A DNA stretch of 64,000 nt, taken from contig NZ_LZYB01000001.1 in the NCBI RefSeq assembly GCF_001677335.1, forward strand, positions 372,001 to 436,000, in the 5' to 3' direction. The notes beneath the pieces are model-generated. The model made no database searches. It was given only the letters and a program-made list of their open reading frames with translations, and was not told the origin of the DNA. Position numbers and translations under genes: made by a program. Below are positions 62,143 through 64,000 of this stretch, piece by piece (within the stretch, counting starts at the first letter, position 1; each line of letters starts with the position of its first letter). Source of the DNA: Erythrobacter dokdonensis DSW-74. GTDB taxonomy: Bacteria; Pseudomonadota; Alphaproteobacteria; Sphingomonadales; Sphingomonadaceae.

Positions 62143-62786
62143 TCTGTTTCCCCGGGCCTGCCGCCATAGCTCGGCAGGCCCCATTCCCAGCGGATTGCCG
62201 CGGCGCGCAGGGCAAAGCCGCAGGCGAAGCCTGCTGCCCAGGCCCATTCCTTGGGCACTCCGGCAAGCGGCGCGGCCAGCATCCCCGCCACCGTCAGCGC
62301 AGCGGTAAGCGCGGCGGGAGTAACATAGAGTTCAGGGCTCATGATGATCGACGGACGGCCCGCCACCACATCGCGGATGATCCCGCCCACGCAGCCGGTG
62401 ATGACCCCCATCAGCGCAGCAGGCACGGGCGGCACCCCGTAGGCCAGCGCCTTGGCGCTGCCGAGTACGGCATAGGCTGCAAGGCCCGCGCCATCGGCAT
62501 AGGCAAACCCCTTGCCCTCCCACCACGCAACCGGCGTGAACCATGCGATGAGAGCGGTCGCCAGACACACCGCGGCGACCCATGGATCATCGATCCAGAA
62601 CACCGGCGCACGGATAAGCAAGTCGCGCACCGTCCCGCCGCCCACGCCTGTCACCAGCGCGAAGAAGGCCATGGTGACAAAGGTTTGCCGCAGGCGCGCC
62701 GCCAGCACCGCGCCCGAAAGGGCAAACAGCGCAATGCCTGCAAGATCGAGCAGGTCGAGAATTGGAGTGAGGACGGTGGGCGTCAC
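62139..62786 (-). CDS. TRIC/UPF0126 family membrane protein (YicG/YadS-like)
   Basis: 215 residues from a GTG at 62786 just after the amidase stop. Six or seven helices as two repeats: ALFALSGAVLAARLRQTFVTMAFFALVTGVGGGTVRDLLI and GVITGCVGGIIRDVVAGRPSII, each with the GGG-(T/I)xRD motif of bacterial TRIC-type cation channels. Homologues can conduct potassium or glycine. The longer ATG frame overlaps the amidase gene. Same strand as the amidase, probably cotranscribed. Confidence 0.88.
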   Translation of the reverse strand: MTPTVLTPILDLLDLAGIALFALSGAVLAARLRQTFVTMAFFALVTGVGGGTVRDLLIRAPVFWIDDPWVAAVCLATALIAWFTPVAWWEGKGFAYADGAGLAAYAVLGSAKALAYGVPPVPAALMGVITGCVGGIIRDVVAGRPSIIMSPELYVTPAALTAALTVAGMLAAPLAGVPKEWAWAAGFACGFALRAAAIRWEWGLPSYGGRPGETD

Positions 62787-62787
62787 G

Positions 62788-64000
62788 TCAGCCGTGCAGG
62801 ATCTGCCCGATCGCTTCTGCCGCTGCAATGCAATCAAGGTCGCTCCAGCGCGGGCCGATCACCTGCATTCCGCAGGGCAGTTCGGAACCGAGGTAGGTGC
62901 CGCTACCGATAGGCAGGACGGCCGCGGGCAGGTTCGGGAAGGTCGCCAGCCCTGCCCAGGCGAGCGCGTTGGCGCCGGGCTGCTCGGCGTCATTGATGGT
63001 GAGCTTGCCCCTGAATACCGATTCGTCGCGATGCGGCACAGCCAGCACCGGCGCGGGCGGTGCGAGGACGAAGTCATAGGTCTCGAACAGCGCAGCCCAC
63101 TGGGCGGAGCAGGCAGCCTGCGCGTCAAGCAGATCGAACCAGTCGGTCGCGCTCGCGCGCTTGCCGTCGGGCGCGGGAGCGCCGCGCGCCATGGCGATGT
63201 TCATCATCTTGAGATATTGGCGATATTGCTGCGCCTGATCGGGCAGAAGATCGCTTGCCCGGTCGATCATTACTCCGGCGCGGGCGAGGGTTTCGATCGC
63301 ACCCTCGGTCGGGGCCATGACGCTCGCATCGACCGGCGCGCCCGGCAGGTCGGTGATCGCCAGCAGGCGGCAGTCCTTCAGCGGCTTTGCGCTGCGGGTG
63401 AGCGGCACTTCGGCGCCGATTTCGGTCAGGACCGCCAGATCGGCGGCATTGCGGGCCAGCGGCCCGGCGATGCTCAGCGCCCCGTCATGCGCGGCGATGA
63501 AGCCATCGCGCCGCGACATGGCGGGGTGATCGTGACCCCGCTTCGACACCAGGCCCCAGGTGGTCTTGTGGCCCCATACCCCGCAGAAATGCGCCGGCAC
63601 GCGCACCGATCCGCCGATGTCGGTGCCATAGTCGCAAGGCACCATCCCGCTCGCCACCGCGGCCGCGCTCCCGCCCGAGGAACCGCCGGGCGAGCGTTCG
63701 GGATCATGGGGGTTCGAGGTGCGGCCATAGACCGCGTTCATGCTCTGCCAGTCGGTGAGATCGACCGGTACGTTGGTCTTGCCGATGATCACCGCCCCTG
63801 CGGCCTTCAGGCGCCGCACCAGTTCGGCATCGCGCGGGGCGATGGTGTCCTTGAAGCGCGGGTGGCCGAAGGTGGTGGGAAGTCCTGCGACGTCGAAGCT
63901 TTCCTTGATCGTCATCGGCACGCCGAAAAGCGGCTGATCCGGCTGCGGACCGGCAGCGTCGAGCGCGCGGGCCTCGGCATAGGCGGCCTCGAAATTGGGC
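62788..64000 (-). CDS. Amidase signature family protein, N-terminus beyond the window
   Basis: About 404 residues are visible and the frame stays open to the window edge, so the start is to the right. The Ser-cisSer-Lys triad is present: MTIKESFDVAG (Lys), PGGSSGGSAAAVASGMV (cis-Ser) and DYGTDIGGSVRVPAHFCG (nucleophile Ser). PLFGVPMTIKE precedes. This is the GatA-like amidase fold, but the typical GatA neighbours are absent, so it is probably a stand-alone amidase of unknown substrate. Confidence 0.9.
   Translation of the reverse strand, partial: PNFEAAYAEARALDAAGPQPDQPLFGVPMTIKESFDVAGLPTTFGHPRFKDTIAPRDAELVRRLKAAGAVIIGKTNVPVDLTDWQSMNAVYGRTSNPHDPERSPGGSSGGSAAAVASGMVPCDYGTDIGGSVRVPAHFCGVWGHKTTWGLVSKRGHDHPAMSRRDGFIAAHDGALSIAGPLARNAADLAVLTEIGAEVPLTRSAKPLKDCRLLAITDLPGAPVDASVMAPTEGAIETLARAGVMIDRASDLLPDQAQQYRQYLKMMNIAMARGAPAPDGKRASATDWFDLLDAQAACSAQWAALFETYDFVLAPPAPVLAVPHRDESVFRGKLTINDAEQPGANALAWAGLATFPNLPAAVLPIGSGTYLGSELPCGMQVIGPRWSDLDCIAAAEAIGQILHG

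Overview
This is a GC-rich chromosomal segment (mid-60s % GC by eye, codon-dense, mostly without foreign DNA). It fits an alphaproteobacterium of the order Sphingomonadales, most likely the Erythrobacter/Porphyrobacter group. That placement is an inference from codon use, the long str-S10-spc-alpha ribosomal cluster interrupted by an SRPBCC protein gene, Arg at position 88 of S12, and the general flavour of the proteins. No rRNA gene, phage, IS element or CRISPR array is visible.

Layout. 1-716: 3' end of an EAL-domain gene and a 12-codon ORF with a strong ribosome binding site ending at a terminator. 716-8249: a histidine kinase/response regulator pair divergent from a three-gene RND (metal-type) efflux operon, with a 43-bp inverted repeat between them. 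8276-20170: metabolic and transport genes (class V aminotransferase with divergent Lrp regulator, tRNA-Gln, YghU-type GST, NAD synthetase, two transporters, azoreductase and pirin with a divergent LysR regulator, GST, tRNA hydroxylase TrhO). 20151-29748: ilvE, an 18-codon ORF with an extreme Shine-Dalgarno sequence, TlyA methyltransferase, an acidic lipoprotein, TspO preceded by a coupled 37-codon ORF, UbiK, RecO, LeuB, and a glycosyltransferase/mannosyltransferase pair. 29771-36493: TetR regulator with two clear operators, MetZ, an isomerase, an ankyrin-like/PDZ/SHOCT protein, a VanX-like dipeptidase, ApaG, LysR, and a terminase-small-subunit-like HTH protein.

36494-38199 is the only accessory-looking spot. 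An AT-richer Mrr-type restriction endonuclease gene sits between the N-terminal and C-terminal remnants of a DNA methyltransferase gene, surrounded by four copies of a short palindromic repeat.

38200-59048 is the ribosomal superoperon: rpsL-rpsG-fusA-tuf, terminator, then rpsJ through rpsQ, rplN through secY-adk, an SRPBCC-family protein, rpsM-rpsK-rpoA-rplQ, terminator. Its spacers are unusually long and hairpin-rich (a 29-bp perfect inverted repeat between rpsL and rpsG; a candidate S10 attenuation leader; a 272-nt structured rpsJ-rplC spacer; three hairpins between rpoA and rplQ). The tail (59138-64000) holds a serine hydrolase, two paralogous Arg/Asp-rich exported proteins, a TRIC/UPF0126 membrane protein and a partial amidase.

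The best candidates for undescribed biology are the two very small ORFs with exceptional ribosome binding sites (429-467 and 21812-21868), the Mrr gene embedded in a broken methyltransferase gene, and the RNA structures inside the ribosomal operons.
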